A stretch of 64,000 nt of DNA, taken from positions 186,001 to 250,000 of the IMG/VR virus record IMGVR_UViG_3300045971_000577; one strand, 5' to 3'. A program made the position numbers and the translations under genes. Of this stretch, positions 58,130 to 64,000 are shown one piece after another. Origin of the DNA: a virus. Below the pieces are notes generated by a model. That model was not told the DNA's origin. It searched no databases and saw nothing but the letters and a program-made list of their open reading frames with translations. Position 1 is the stretch's first letter; each line of letters starts with the position of its first letter.

Positions 58130-58528
58130 TCAGAATAGAGGCAAATCACCGGTAATCTTATCAATCAGCTCAGGACTGTCCGGACCAATGCCAACAGCAG
58201 TAAGTGTAGGCACTCCGTCAAATTCTGTCAAGCCGGCGTCGCGTATAAGTGATACTGCAAGGCCGGCCTTTCGTGCAGCATCATACACTGCAATCAATTC
58301 TACATCATCATTCACATAAACCGTGACTTTCTTGAATCTTCCGGTGATCCAAGATGCGACAAAAGGATTACCTAAAGGAATCACAAACTCATTCTTTATC
58401 GAATCAAATCGACCAATACCGAGAATCGCTCCCATACTAGCGTGCGCCGCTTGGGCACAATATTTCCCGGTACGCATGTTGCGCGCCTTAGGAAACTTCT
58501 TCATCACTAATACTTGTTTCGATTCCAT
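58130..58528 (-). CDS. Pth2-type peptidyl-tRNA hydrolase
   Basis: 132 aa from the ATG at 58526-58528. Pth2 signatures: LVMKKFPKARNMRTGKYCAQ with AAHASMGAI, ELIAVYDAARKAGLAVSLIR, DAGLTEFDGVPTLTAVGIGP and a final IDKITGDLPLF. Pth2 (archaeal/eukaryotic type) frees tRNA from peptidyl-tRNA, useful when translation stalls. It is unusual in bacteria and phages. Part of a coupled gene pair with 58528-58779. Confidence 0.88.
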   Translation of the reverse strand: MESKQVLVMKKFPKARNMRTGKYCAQAAHASMGAILGIGRFDSIKNEFVIPLGNPFVASWITGRFKKVTVYVNDDVELIAVYDAARKAGLAVSLIRDAGLTEFDGVPTLTAVGIGPDSPELIDKITGDLPLF

Positions 58529-58779
58529 TACATCCACTTTATTCTAAATGCCAGATAGTCTTCTTCTGTTTCAAACTCGATATAATCAATTTCTTGATCA
58601 TAATCATCTTCGGGAACCATTACTGCATTGTAAGCGGCCAATCCATCGGCTAATGCTTTGTTGCGAATGTCTGTATCGTGACTTAGTCCAGATATGCCCT
58701 TACACACGGTAATGACAAAGTTTCGCCACCATCTGGGACAGCTGTCGAAACTTTGCCAATCGGTGAAGTCAATCTTCAC
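58528..58779 (-). CDS. Paralogous-family protein
   Basis: 83 aa ending IDYIEFETEEDYLAFRIKWM, the shared motif of the 2.0-2.7 kb genes. N-terminal half helical (RWWRNFVITVCKGISGLS). The stop overlaps the Pth2 start (TAATG). Confidence 0.65.
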   Translation of the reverse strand: MKIDFTDWQSFDSCPRWWRNFVITVCKGISGLSHDTDIRNKALADGLAAYNAVMVPEDDYDQEIDYIEFETEEDYLAFRIKWM

Positions 58780-58789
58780 CTTGCTCGCC

Positions 58790-59365
58790 TTACTTCAGGG
58801 CAGACACAGCCGCATCATAGATGCGATGGTATACGCCACGGAAGAACTTGGTCACCAACGACTGGATGAAGTTGATGATGTCACCGGTGATGTTTTCCAC
58901 CATGCTAAACGGCCAGATCAGAATCCAGGCGGTGATGGTAGGCAACATGGCCTTCGGGTGCAGACGTTCAATCGCACGTTCACGATAGCTCTTGTCCAAG
59001 CCCTTGTTTTCTTCAACAACCTTTGCAGCGTGGCGCTTGTATCGCCAGAAGCTCCAGACCAGGCCGATGATCACGTATGCAACTGCACCGATGGCGATTG
59101 TCATAAGCGATACGCTGAAGAAGAAATAGGCTGTCGCAGCAGCAACCAACGCAGTGAATACAGACCAACCACGTGCGCCATTGTGTTCGAACAAGATGCC
59201 CAAAACAAACAGGACGATCAGGGCAGGCCATGAAAGCATGAGACCGGCTGCGAAGCCAGCAACTGCTGCAAAAAAGCCAGGAGATGCAACCGCAGCGGTA
59301 GCGGCACTTGCAGCACTCGACGCGGCAGCGGATGCCGCAAGTGCGATAGATACGGGTTCAGTCAT
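58790..59365 (-). CDS. Multi-pass membrane protein
   Basis: 191 aa. An Ala/Ser-rich N-terminal stretch, then four hydrophobic segments (FAAVAGFAAGLMLSWPALIV, VFTALVAAATAYFFFS, MTIAIGAVAYVIIGLVWSFW, and TITAWILIWPFSMV). Basic loops suggest an inner-membrane protein. Own promoter upstream. The function is unknown. Confidence 0.7.
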   Translation of the reverse strand: MTEPVSIALAASAAASSAASAATAAVASPGFFAAVAGFAAGLMLSWPALIVLFVLGILFEHNGARGWSVFTALVAAATAYFFFSVSLMTIAIGAVAYVIIGLVWSFWRYKRHAAKVVEENKGLDKSYRERAIERLHPKAMLPTITAWILIWPFSMVENITGDIINFIQSLVTKFFRGVYHRIYDAAVSALK

Positions 59366-59414
59366 AGTCGTCTTTCTGTGTTAGTAGGAGTAAAAGCACG
59401 CCTACTGCCCACTA

Positions 59415-59443
59415 ACTATATGCTAGCAGGCTGTGTAGGTCAA
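59415..59443 (-). promoter_or_regulatory. Sigma70-type promoter for the membrane protein
   Basis: TTGACC (59438-59443), 17-bp spacer, TATAGT (59415-59420), 50 bp before the ATG. Confidence 0.75.
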
Positions 59444-59809
59444 TCAGAATGTGCCTGATTTGTACATTGCGTTTGACACAGTGAAGTTACGCTTCCAGTC
59501 CCACTCGTCAAGAACGAGCTGGTTGAATACGTCTTCTTCGACTTCGATGATTTCTTCCACCGACAGTTCAAGCATGCGAATGGCGCGTGCATAGCTGGTC
59601 TCATATGATTGAGGTGCAGACGGCAATGGCTTGATCTTCTTGAATTCGACCAGGTCAGCTGTCTTAGCAAACGACAGGTTGGCCTTGGCAGTTTGGAGAA
59701 CGAGTGTCTTGTAGTCAGCTACCGCTTCAATAAATTCAGCCATGTGCTTTTCCTTGTTTTCTCGGACGATTGCCAAGAGTTCAAGGCGGTTCATTTTGAT
59801 AGAGTTCAT
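59444..59809 (-). CDS. Conserved phage helical protein, unknown
   Basis: 121 aa from the ATG at 59807-59809 with GAAGGAA upstream. N-terminal coiled coil (MNRLELLAIVRENKEKHMAE, FIEAVADYKTL), then an ARAIRMLELSVEEIIEVEED segment and a C-terminal WDWKRNF motif. This layout recurs in T4-like genomes but has no known role. Confidence 0.7.
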   Translation of the reverse strand: MNSIKMNRLELLAIVRENKEKHMAEFIEAVADYKTLVLQTAKANLSFAKTADLVEFKKIKPLPSAPQSYETSYARAIRMLELSVEEIIEVEEDVFNQLVLDEWDWKRNFTVSNAMYKSGTF

Positions 59810-59849
59810 TACATTCCTTCGATTGTTTAGCATGATGTTTTATTTAGGT

Positions 59850-59942
59850 TGGAGGACGGGTGGGAAATCGAATCCCCGGCAGCTTCCGCTACTCCACTTA
59901 CTTTCCAAGTAAGGCTTGCATCCCAGGCAAGATACCGCGTCC
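59850..59942 (-). tRNA. tRNA-Ser (GGA)
   Basis: 93 nt. Acceptor GGACGCG/CCCGTCC (one C-C mismatch), anticodon stem CTTAC/GTAAG with loop TTGGAAA, long variable arm, TTCGATT T-loop, encoded CCA. Confidence 0.9.
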
Positions 59943-59950
59943 AAAATTGA

Positions 59951-59979
59951 AGTATACACGAACGTGTATACAATGTCAA
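59951..59979 (-). promoter_or_regulatory. Promoter with overlapping palindrome, for tRNA-Ser
   Basis: TTGACA (59974-59979), 17-bp spacer, TATACT (59951-59956). The palindrome GTATACACG-AA-CGTGTATAC (59952-59971) covers the -10 and spacer and looks like a repressor operator. Confidence 0.7.
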
Positions 59980-60557
59980 TGATTTCTAACTGGCGACGAA
60001 ACGTCATCCGCAATATCACGGATAATCATTTCGATTAGTGCGCGGTTATCTTCAGTAGGTTGCTTACTAAGCAATACGCTCACATATCCGTTGAATTCGA
60101 CCCCAGACACAGGAACTGCGACAGAGCAAACCGATACCACATTAGGGCTAGGTGCAAATGTAAATCCATTTGTTTTATTGTAGGGGTCGCAATTAAATTC
60201 GTGATTGATCAAACGAACCAGTCTCTGGTTTAGCATATCGTCATCTCTAACGAACAATGACCTTTTATCGTTTATTATTCTTGTTGAAAAATAATCATCA
60301 TATAATCTTTTCACATCAGGATCAGTAATATACATATAAGATAACTGCCTTGTGTTGGTCTGTATATCGGCATGTATAACAATAATACCAACGAAATCTG
60401 GTATTTTTTTAGAATCCCTGTGTATATGTTCTATCGTGTTAACGTTAGTAAGAATAATAGATGGTTTTTCCACATATTTTGATATACCATACCCCACGAC
60501 ACCTAATAGACATAGTGCCATTAGCGATTCAATCACGTATTTTATAGTATTTTTCAT
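59976..60557 (-). CDS. T4 holin-like protein (paralog A)
   Basis: 193 aa. One N-terminal membrane segment (VIESLMALCLLGVVGYGISK, near 8-28) and a periplasmic domain with strands DFVGIIVIHADIQTNTRQLS and a cysteine pair (FNCDPYN near 120; SVCSVAVPV near 142), then NGYVSVLLSK and a final helix. The plan matches T4 holin T (short N-in tail, one TM, ~160-aa periplasmic domain with two Cys, late YAGTITMYW-like strand). Either holin or antiholin. Confidence 0.55.
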   Translation of the reverse strand: MKNTIKYVIESLMALCLLGVVGYGISKYVEKPSIILTNVNTIEHIHRDSKKIPDFVGIIVIHADIQTNTRQLSYMYITDPDVKRLYDDYFSTRIINDKRSLFVRDDDMLNQRLVRLINHEFNCDPYNKTNGFTFAPSPNVVSVCSVAVPVSGVEFNGYVSVLLSKQPTEDNRALIEMIIRDIADDVSSPVRNH

Positions 60558-60558
60558 G

Positions 60559-60807
60559 CTACCCCAATAACGCTGCTACTAATATGTATTCCTCTACCAT
60601 TTTTATATCTATGTTGATTTTTACCAAAAGTGCATCTGTGGCAGAATATCTACCACGTCGGGCTGATATTTCAGCCCTCGACAAGTCCCTAATCGAAGAT
60701 GATATATTCTCAATCATCTTCGTTATATCTCTGCTGTGTACTAATCCTCTAGCCCGGTGCCTGAGTGTGTTTTCTAATTTGTTCCATTCTAAAGAGTTGC
60801 CGATCAC
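60559..60807 (-). CDS. Small helical protein between holin-like genes
   Basis: 82 aa from a GTG at 60805-60807 that overlaps the upstream TGA. Charged helices (LRHRARGLVHSRDITKMIEN, DLSRAEISARRGRY) with a hydrophobic end (MVEEYILVAALLG). Coupled to the holin-like gene, so it may regulate lysis. Confidence 0.6.
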   Translation of the reverse strand: MIGNSLEWNKLENTLRHRARGLVHSRDITKMIENISSSIRDLSRAEISARRGRYSATDALLVKINIDIKMVEEYILVAALLG

Positions 60808-61460
60808 CTAAGTTCCTTCTCAAAGACAATAGTTGAAAGATGTTTTACTAAAACACGTAGTTGATCTACTTCGTCTACCGTCGGAGTACGCTTTAGAAAA
60901 ACGTGAACTGATCCAATAAACTTACCATAATACGGCGGAATTCCACTGGAACATACATGCACCGCATACTTAGCAGCCTCCGGCATCTCTGTCGCGAGGC
61001 CGGTAGATGTATATGAGTTACATACAAACTCACCATTTATCAAATCAACTATGAGTCGATTTTGAGCTATACTCTGTGTGAATACAGGCAACTCCATATC
61101 TTGTAATGAGTATTTTGCAAATATTTCTTTCATGTCTTTATCATATGCTTCTAGGAATACGATATACTTTGAATTCTTCCGAAAGTTCACGACATTAACC
61201 GAAACCCCGGCCACTATGTCGGACTTAGATGCACTCGCATTGATTTCCTTTATCGTGCTCGGGGATAGTTGCCTGAAGGCAGGCGGGTGTGAATCAAGTT
61301 TATCTTTTTTCACATAATCGAATATTTGATCACGTGCGCTAAAAGCACTCCATGCAACTGATATGATTAAAATAAGTGCGATTAGCTGAGTTAGTTTTAT
61401 CCAACTAAGCTTTGCTAGAAACTGCTGCAGAATACCTACATTTTCACCGAAATCACTCAT
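60804..61460 (-). CDS. T4 holin-like protein (paralog B)
   Basis: 218 aa (T4 holin T: 218 aa) from the ATG at 61458-61460 with AAAGGA upstream. N-terminal cytoplasmic part, one membrane segment (LIALILIISVAWSAFS near 28-44), then a periplasmic domain with VAGVSVNVVNFRKNSKYIVF, FVCNSYT, HVCSSGIPPYYGKFIGSVHV and a C-terminal helix. Length, topology, two cysteines and the G-x-I-x-V strand agree with T4 gpT, which times lysis. Confidence 0.65.
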   Translation of the reverse strand: MSDFGENVGILQQFLAKLSWIKLTQLIALILIISVAWSAFSARDQIFDYVKKDKLDSHPPAFRQLSPSTIKEINASASKSDIVAGVSVNVVNFRKNSKYIVFLEAYDKDMKEIFAKYSLQDMELPVFTQSIAQNRLIVDLINGEFVCNSYTSTGLATEMPEAAKYAVHVCSSGIPPYYGKFIGSVHVFLKRTPTVDEVDQLRVLVKHLSTIVFEKELR

Positions 61461-61563
61461 ATGTTCCTTTGCTATGCATATAGCCTGTGCAAGCAAATAT
61501 TTATCAGTGAAACTACTAAAGTAGTAGTAGGGTTATATTAAATCCTTGTCAATGGAAGGGATT

Positions 61564-61650
61564 TGGTGCGGCTGAGAGGACTCGAACCTCCACTCCCTTA
61601 CGGGAACAAGCACCTCAAGCTTGCGCGTCTACCAATTCCGCCACAGCCGC
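61564..61650 (-). tRNA. tRNA-Leu (GAG)
   Basis: 87 nt. Acceptor GCGGCTG/CAGCCGC, anticodon stem CAAGC/GCTTG with loop TTGAGGT, variable arm TTCCCGTAAGGGAG, TTCGAGT, encoded CCA. A TTGACA at 61547-61552 belongs to the unit downstream on the minus strand. Confidence 0.95.
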
Positions 61651-61706
61651 AGAGGTTCGAGCAGTTATACGCATGCTCAGGCCATAAGGCCTTTCGGCCT
61701 ATTGAT

Positions 61707-61784
61707 TGGTTGCGAGCGGTAGGATTCGAACCTACGATCTCCAGCTTATGAGACTGGCGGGATACCGGACTTCCCCACGCCGCG
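61707..61784 (-). tRNA. tRNA-Met (CAT)
   Basis: 78 nt. Anticodon stem CCAGT/GCTGG with loop CTCATAA, D-stem GGG/CCC, T-stem GTAGG/CCTAC, TTCGAAT, encoded CCA. The acceptor has an unpaired first base (C1 opposite A72), an initiator trait, and one bulged C; the GGG/CCC anticodon stem of initiators is lacking, so initiator, elongator or Ile2 identity is open. Confidence 0.82.
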
Positions 61785-61949
61785 ATTGTCTTGGATATAT
61801 TTCGTATATATCAACGGGATAGATGTCTCGTATATCAACGGCTTATTCACAGCTTCAAGATCTTGATCAGATTACATGACATTATCCAAGGTTAAAAAGT
61901 AATGGTAGAATGTATACCAACAGTGCTGTTAACACTATCATAATAAAAC

Positions 61950-62023
61950 TGGTTGCGGAGCCTCGGAATCGAACCGGCCCTCAAGGTTATGAGCCTCGCG
62001 TGCTGCCATCACACTCGCCCGCC
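61950..62023 (-). tRNA. tRNA with CAT anticodon (Met or Ile2)
   Basis: 74 nt. Anticodon stem CGAGG/CCTTG with loop CTCATAA, acceptor GGCGGGC/CTCCGCA with weak ends, T-arm CCGG-TTCGATT-CCGAG with one irregular pair, encoded CCA. It overlaps the 3' end of the gene at 61987. Confidence 0.75.
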
Positions 62024-62232
62024 AAAATCTTTGCACTCAATACCCGGGTTAGTACCGAAGTGACTTCTAACAATACAACTGTGCCTTTCTGTAGCTTACT
62101 AAACTCTATGCCTTCTGTGCGAGGATATAGATTGTAAACATTTCCATTCTGTACTTTTGCAAGTGCGATGTTTCCGTTTGGATGAACATCCACAACTTTA
62201 CCTTCTACAAAGAATGGTATTTCACGTGCCAT
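61987..62232 (-). CDS. Small beta-barrel-like protein overlapping a tRNA
   Basis: 81 aa. PFFVEGKVVDVHPNGNIALA, KVQNGNVYNLYPRTEGIEFS and LQKGTVVLLEVTSVLTRVLS suggest an OB or KOW-like barrel (S1-like 'EGKVVDV' start). The last 12 codons lie in the 5' half of the CAT tRNA, so the tail (GECDGSTRGS) is probably accidental. Confidence 0.65.
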   Translation of the reverse strand: MAREIPFFVEGKVVDVHPNGNIALAKVQNGNVYNLYPRTEGIEFSKLQKGTVVLLEVTSVLTRVLSAKILAGECDGSTRGS

Positions 62233-62247
62233 CCTTTATTTATCTTA

Positions 62248-62323
62248 TGGTGCCCTTTGTCAGAATTGAACTGACCTTTCATCTATACCAAAGATGCGTG
62301 TTCGCCAATGTCACTAAAAGGGC
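62248..62323 (-). tRNA. tRNA-Thr (GGT)
   Basis: 76 nt. Acceptor GCCCTTT/AAAGGGC, anticodon stem CATCT/AGATG with loop TTGGTAT, T-stem GTCAG/CTGAC with TTCAATT, encoded CCA. Confidence 0.92.
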
Positions 62324-62448
62324 TAAAGAGAATAGACATATAGAATTATTTTTATAATTCTATAATAAGGTCCAGGGGATATATCATTATTTATAATATA
62401 ATTGCCTGCGACATATTCTATGAAAAATGTCGGTAAAAATAGTTAACA

Positions 62449-62477
62449 ATTAAAAACTATTAAAGGTTTGCTGTCAA
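62449..62477 (-). promoter_or_regulatory. Sigma70-type promoter for tRNA-Thr
   Basis: TTGACA (62472-62477), 17-bp spacer, TTTAAT (62449-62454). It reads toward tRNA-Thr, 61987-62232 and the following tRNAs. The 62324-62532 gap holds this promoter and otherwise nothing recognisable. Confidence 0.7.
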
Positions 62478-62532
62478 TATAGTAATAGACACGGCGCTTT
62501 CGCCATAACAAACATACCAACAAAAACGGTAC

Positions 62533-62748
62533 TTAGTCCGGTGCTACAGCGCCTCTTGGTTTGCCCTTGGCGGAACTGTCGTGGTCTTTCGACTTCAGTG
62601 CTGCACGGCGCGCCGATTCTTCACACAACTGAGCATCAATCATCCCGCGCAGCCATGCACCTCGTTCGTGTGCATCCTTGAATTTGGTCAAGGTCAGCAT
62701 GGTTTTAAGTTGCGGCTTCATACGGAAATTCTTATCAGGTGTCATCAT
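62533..62748 (-). CDS. Hypothetical small protein
   Basis: 71 aa (KPQLKTMLTLTKFKDAHERG, AWLRGMIDAQLCEESARRAA), helical and basic at the end. The start overlaps the stop of 62745-63101. No family is recognised. Confidence 0.6.
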   Translation of the reverse strand: MMTPDKNFRMKPQLKTMLTLTKFKDAHERGAWLRGMIDAQLCEESARRAALKSKDHDSSAKGKPRGAVAPD

Positions 62749-63101
62749 TGTGATTCTTTCTTTTCTGCTTGAATGCGTTGATTTATATGTTTTCTAACCG
62801 AACCTACTTGCTCTGTCAATGCACGGGTTTTCTTCTCCGATGCATCTTGCCTCTTATTGAGTGCAACTATAGCATTGTTTACCGCGTTTAGTCTACCGGT
62901 ATTATTTTCTGAAACGTTGACTGATCTTACAACATTTTCTTTGTAGTGAACTGTAATGGTTTCTGCCACAACGTCCCACACTACATCGTTTACCTTGAAG
63001 TATTCGTCGTCAAACATTAAAGAATCGCCAACACGTGGAATGTGGTTAGCAGTTCCTGCATTGTATATATTACCGTAATCGTCTTCGTATATTAGTTTCA
63101 T
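62745..63101 (-). CDS. Hypothetical protein with a coiled-coil tail
   Basis: 118 aa. Beta-rich first half (MKLIYEDDYGNIYNAGTANH, PRVGDSLMFDDEYFKVNDVV) and a coiled-coil second half (RLNAVNNAIVALNKRQDASE). It follows tRNA-Asn. No family is recognised. Confidence 0.6.
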   Translation of the reverse strand: MKLIYEDDYGNIYNAGTANHIPRVGDSLMFDDEYFKVNDVVWDVVAETITVHYKENVVRSVNVSENNTGRLNAVNNAIVALNKRQDASEKKTRALTEQVGSVRKHINQRIQAEKKESQ

Positions 63102-63108
63102 TTTATAT

Positions 63109-63183
63109 TGGCTCCCCAGGATGGGATCGAACCACCGACCACTCGATTAACAGTCGAGGGCTCTGCCGCTGAGCTACTAGGGA
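63109..63183 (-). tRNA. tRNA-Asn (GTT)
   Basis: 75 nt. Acceptor TCCCTAG/CTGGGGA, D-arm GCTCAGCGGCAGAGC, anticodon stem CTCGA/TCGAG with loop CTGTTAA, TTCGATC, encoded CCA. Confidence 0.95.
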
Positions 63184-63190
63184 ATATTCT

Positions 63191-63589
63191 TTATCTATTT
63201 ATGCTTCTACTGCCTCGACCATTTCCTTTATTCTTAGCAGTAAATGTATCAGTCTGGCTATGGCAGTTTGGACAAAGTAATCTAACATTATCCGGTTTAT
63301 CATTACTTGCATCTCCGTCGATGTGGTCTAACTGTAACATCAATGGTTTCCCATTATGCTCGCCTTTATTCCCACAATCAACGCAAATATTTCCGTAAAG
63401 ATATTTCAATACCCGTTTCAGGGTTGGTCTCTCTTTTATTTCACCCTTAAGAAATCTCGGTATAGTTACTTCTTTTAGTTTATATTCCGACTGGCATTCT
63501 CTACTACAATATTTGTTAGGATTGGTAGTGGTGGTAGAATGCAAGATAGGACGAGAGTTACCGCAGTTTATACAAACTATACATTTCAT
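63191..63589 (-). CDS. HNH homing endonuclease between two tRNAs
   Basis: 132 aa from the ATG at 63587-63589. N-terminal knuckles CIVCINC and KYCSRECQSEY; HNH NICVDCG, LMLQLDHIDGDASNDKPDNV, RLLCPNCHSQTDTFTAKNKG. It fills the gap between tRNA-Ala (CCA five bases upstream) and tRNA-Asn (seven bases downstream). Paralog of 47099 and 48623. Confidence 0.92.
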   Translation of the reverse strand: MKCIVCINCGNSRPILHSTTTTNPNKYCSRECQSEYKLKEVTIPRFLKGEIKERPTLKRVLKYLYGNICVDCGNKGEHNGKPLMLQLDHIDGDASNDKPDNVRLLCPNCHSQTDTFTAKNKGNGRGSRSINR

Positions 63590-63594
63590 GTTAT

Positions 63595-63668
63595 TGGTGG
63601 ACCTGGGGAGAATCGAACTCCCATAAATAGCTTGCAAAGCTACCGTAATCCCATTATACTACAGGCCC
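63595..63668 (-). tRNA. tRNA-Ala (TGC)
   Basis: 74 nt. Acceptor GGGCCTG/CAGGTCC, anticodon stem GTAGC/GCTAT with loop TTTGCAA, T-stem GGGAG/CTCCC, TTCGATT, encoded CCA. Confidence 0.94.
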
Positions 63669-63688
63669 AATATTCTTACTGTTCTCAC

Positions 63689-63717
63689 AGTGTACTTATT
63701 TATCTCTCGTAAGTCAA
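63689..63717 (-). promoter_or_regulatory. Sigma70-type promoter for tRNA-Ala
   Basis: TTGACT (63712-63717), 17-bp spacer containing GATAAATA, and TACACT (63689-63694). The same double arrangement occurs at 43086-43114. Confidence 0.75.
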
Positions 63718-63718
63718 G

Positions 63719-64000
63719 TCACAATATCTCTTCGGTTTTGAGATTGAAGTGTTCCATTTTGGACAGTGCAATCCAATGATGTGCTTCTTCCCAGTTGGAC
63801 ATATCCACTGCACTACGAACACTCATCTTATTGGGGATTTCCCAATAACCAAACTTCTCAGTAATCTCAAGTTCTTTAAATGGCACACGTTTCAAATCGA
63901 TGTAGCGAAGTTTCATTGAAGAATCATCTCCCCAAACACAACCACCGAGGAATCCAAAGTTACAATACTGTGTCCCTTTGCAACCTACAGAAAGTCCTTC
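63719..64000 (-). CDS. Hypothetical protein, cut by window edge
   Basis: The frame from the stop at 63719 is open through an internal ATG at 63916 to the window edge (93 codons visible). The part before the ATG looks coding and is Cys/Gly-rich (VGCKGTQYCNFGFLGGCVWG), so the true start is probably outside. No family is recognised. Confidence 0.6.
   Translation of the reverse strand, partial: EGLSVGCKGTQYCNFGFLGGCVWGDDSSMKLRYIDLKRVPFKELEITEKFGYWEIPNKMSVRSAVDMSNWEEAHHWIALSKMEHFNLKTEEIL

Noticed and set aside
1-64000. CRISPR array, integrase or attachment sites
   Set aside because: No regularly spaced repeats, no integrase-like gene and no direct-repeat att candidates were seen; the phage looks strictly lytic.

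Overview
The window is a 64 kb piece of a T4-like contractile-tailed phage (Caudoviricetes, myovirus). The identifying genes are a UvsW-type helicase, a UvsX recombinase, a gp32-type single-strand binding protein, both terminase subunits, gp4, a gp19 tail tube, a gp18 tail sheath, a gp13-like neck protein, gp1 dNMP kinase and rIIA/rIIB. Recurrent GATAAATA boxes upstream of structural genes resemble the T4 late promoter. Nearly all genes lie on the minus strand. The four plus-strand exceptions are two small conserved genes (920-1291, 39782-40165) and two homing endonucleases (4732-5562, 52847-53680). The bases are moderately AT-rich and the proteins are not T4-close. The relatives I recognise are the T4-like phages of aquatic and soil bacteria, and a TRAP/TAXI binding protein with a Sec signal points to a Gram-negative, probably proteobacterial, host. 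The host cannot be named from the sequence alone.

Layout. 0-3.6 kb: small early-type genes, a GIY-YIG endonuclease and a miniature Pol III alpha-like protein. 3.6-12.6 kb: replication and recombination (gp62-like, uvsW, uvsY-like, uvsX, gp32), interrupted by three homing endonucleases. 12.6-34.8 kb: late structural genes (large and small terminase, gp4, tail tube, sheath, neck, PKD/SPRY-type appendage proteins) with unexpected enzymes among them: a papain-like protease, a SET-domain protein and a DEDD exonuclease. 34.9-39.7 kb: a basic internal-protein candidate, a cREC protein and rIIB/rIIA. 39.7-63.7 kb: an accessory region with 18 dispersed tRNA genes, single-gene insertions and sigma70-type promoters with strict 17-bp spacers, several sharing a CCACTTGAC -35 block.

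The most striking content is a scattered set of RNA-maintenance genes in the accessory region. It includes a Ro60/TROVE-like HEAT+vWA protein (49106-50527). Immediately upstream lies a non-coding segment holding two tRNA-like modules in permuted order (T-arm before D-arm), each closed by long-range helices, which is the architecture of bacterial Y RNAs. Further members are an RNA ligase of the DRB0094 type, a cREC cyclic-phosphate domain, a NADAR ADP-ribose hydrolase, a Pth2 peptidyl-tRNA hydrolase and the tRNAs. Together they look like a phage-borne RNA repair and quality-control kit. A second structured RNA candidate of 224 nt lies at 55242-55465.

Other themes: many proteins share a short N-terminal motif like the T4 capsid-targeting sequence and may be packaged internal proteins, including a basic 64-aa protein and a zinc metallopeptidase. 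Two paralogous T4-holin-like proteins flank a small gene. Nine or ten free-standing homing endonucleases are present, several fitted within a few bases of tRNA ends. An A10 run may fuse two adjacent structural genes by slippage, and several 5' leaders carry hairpins around the ribosome-binding site.
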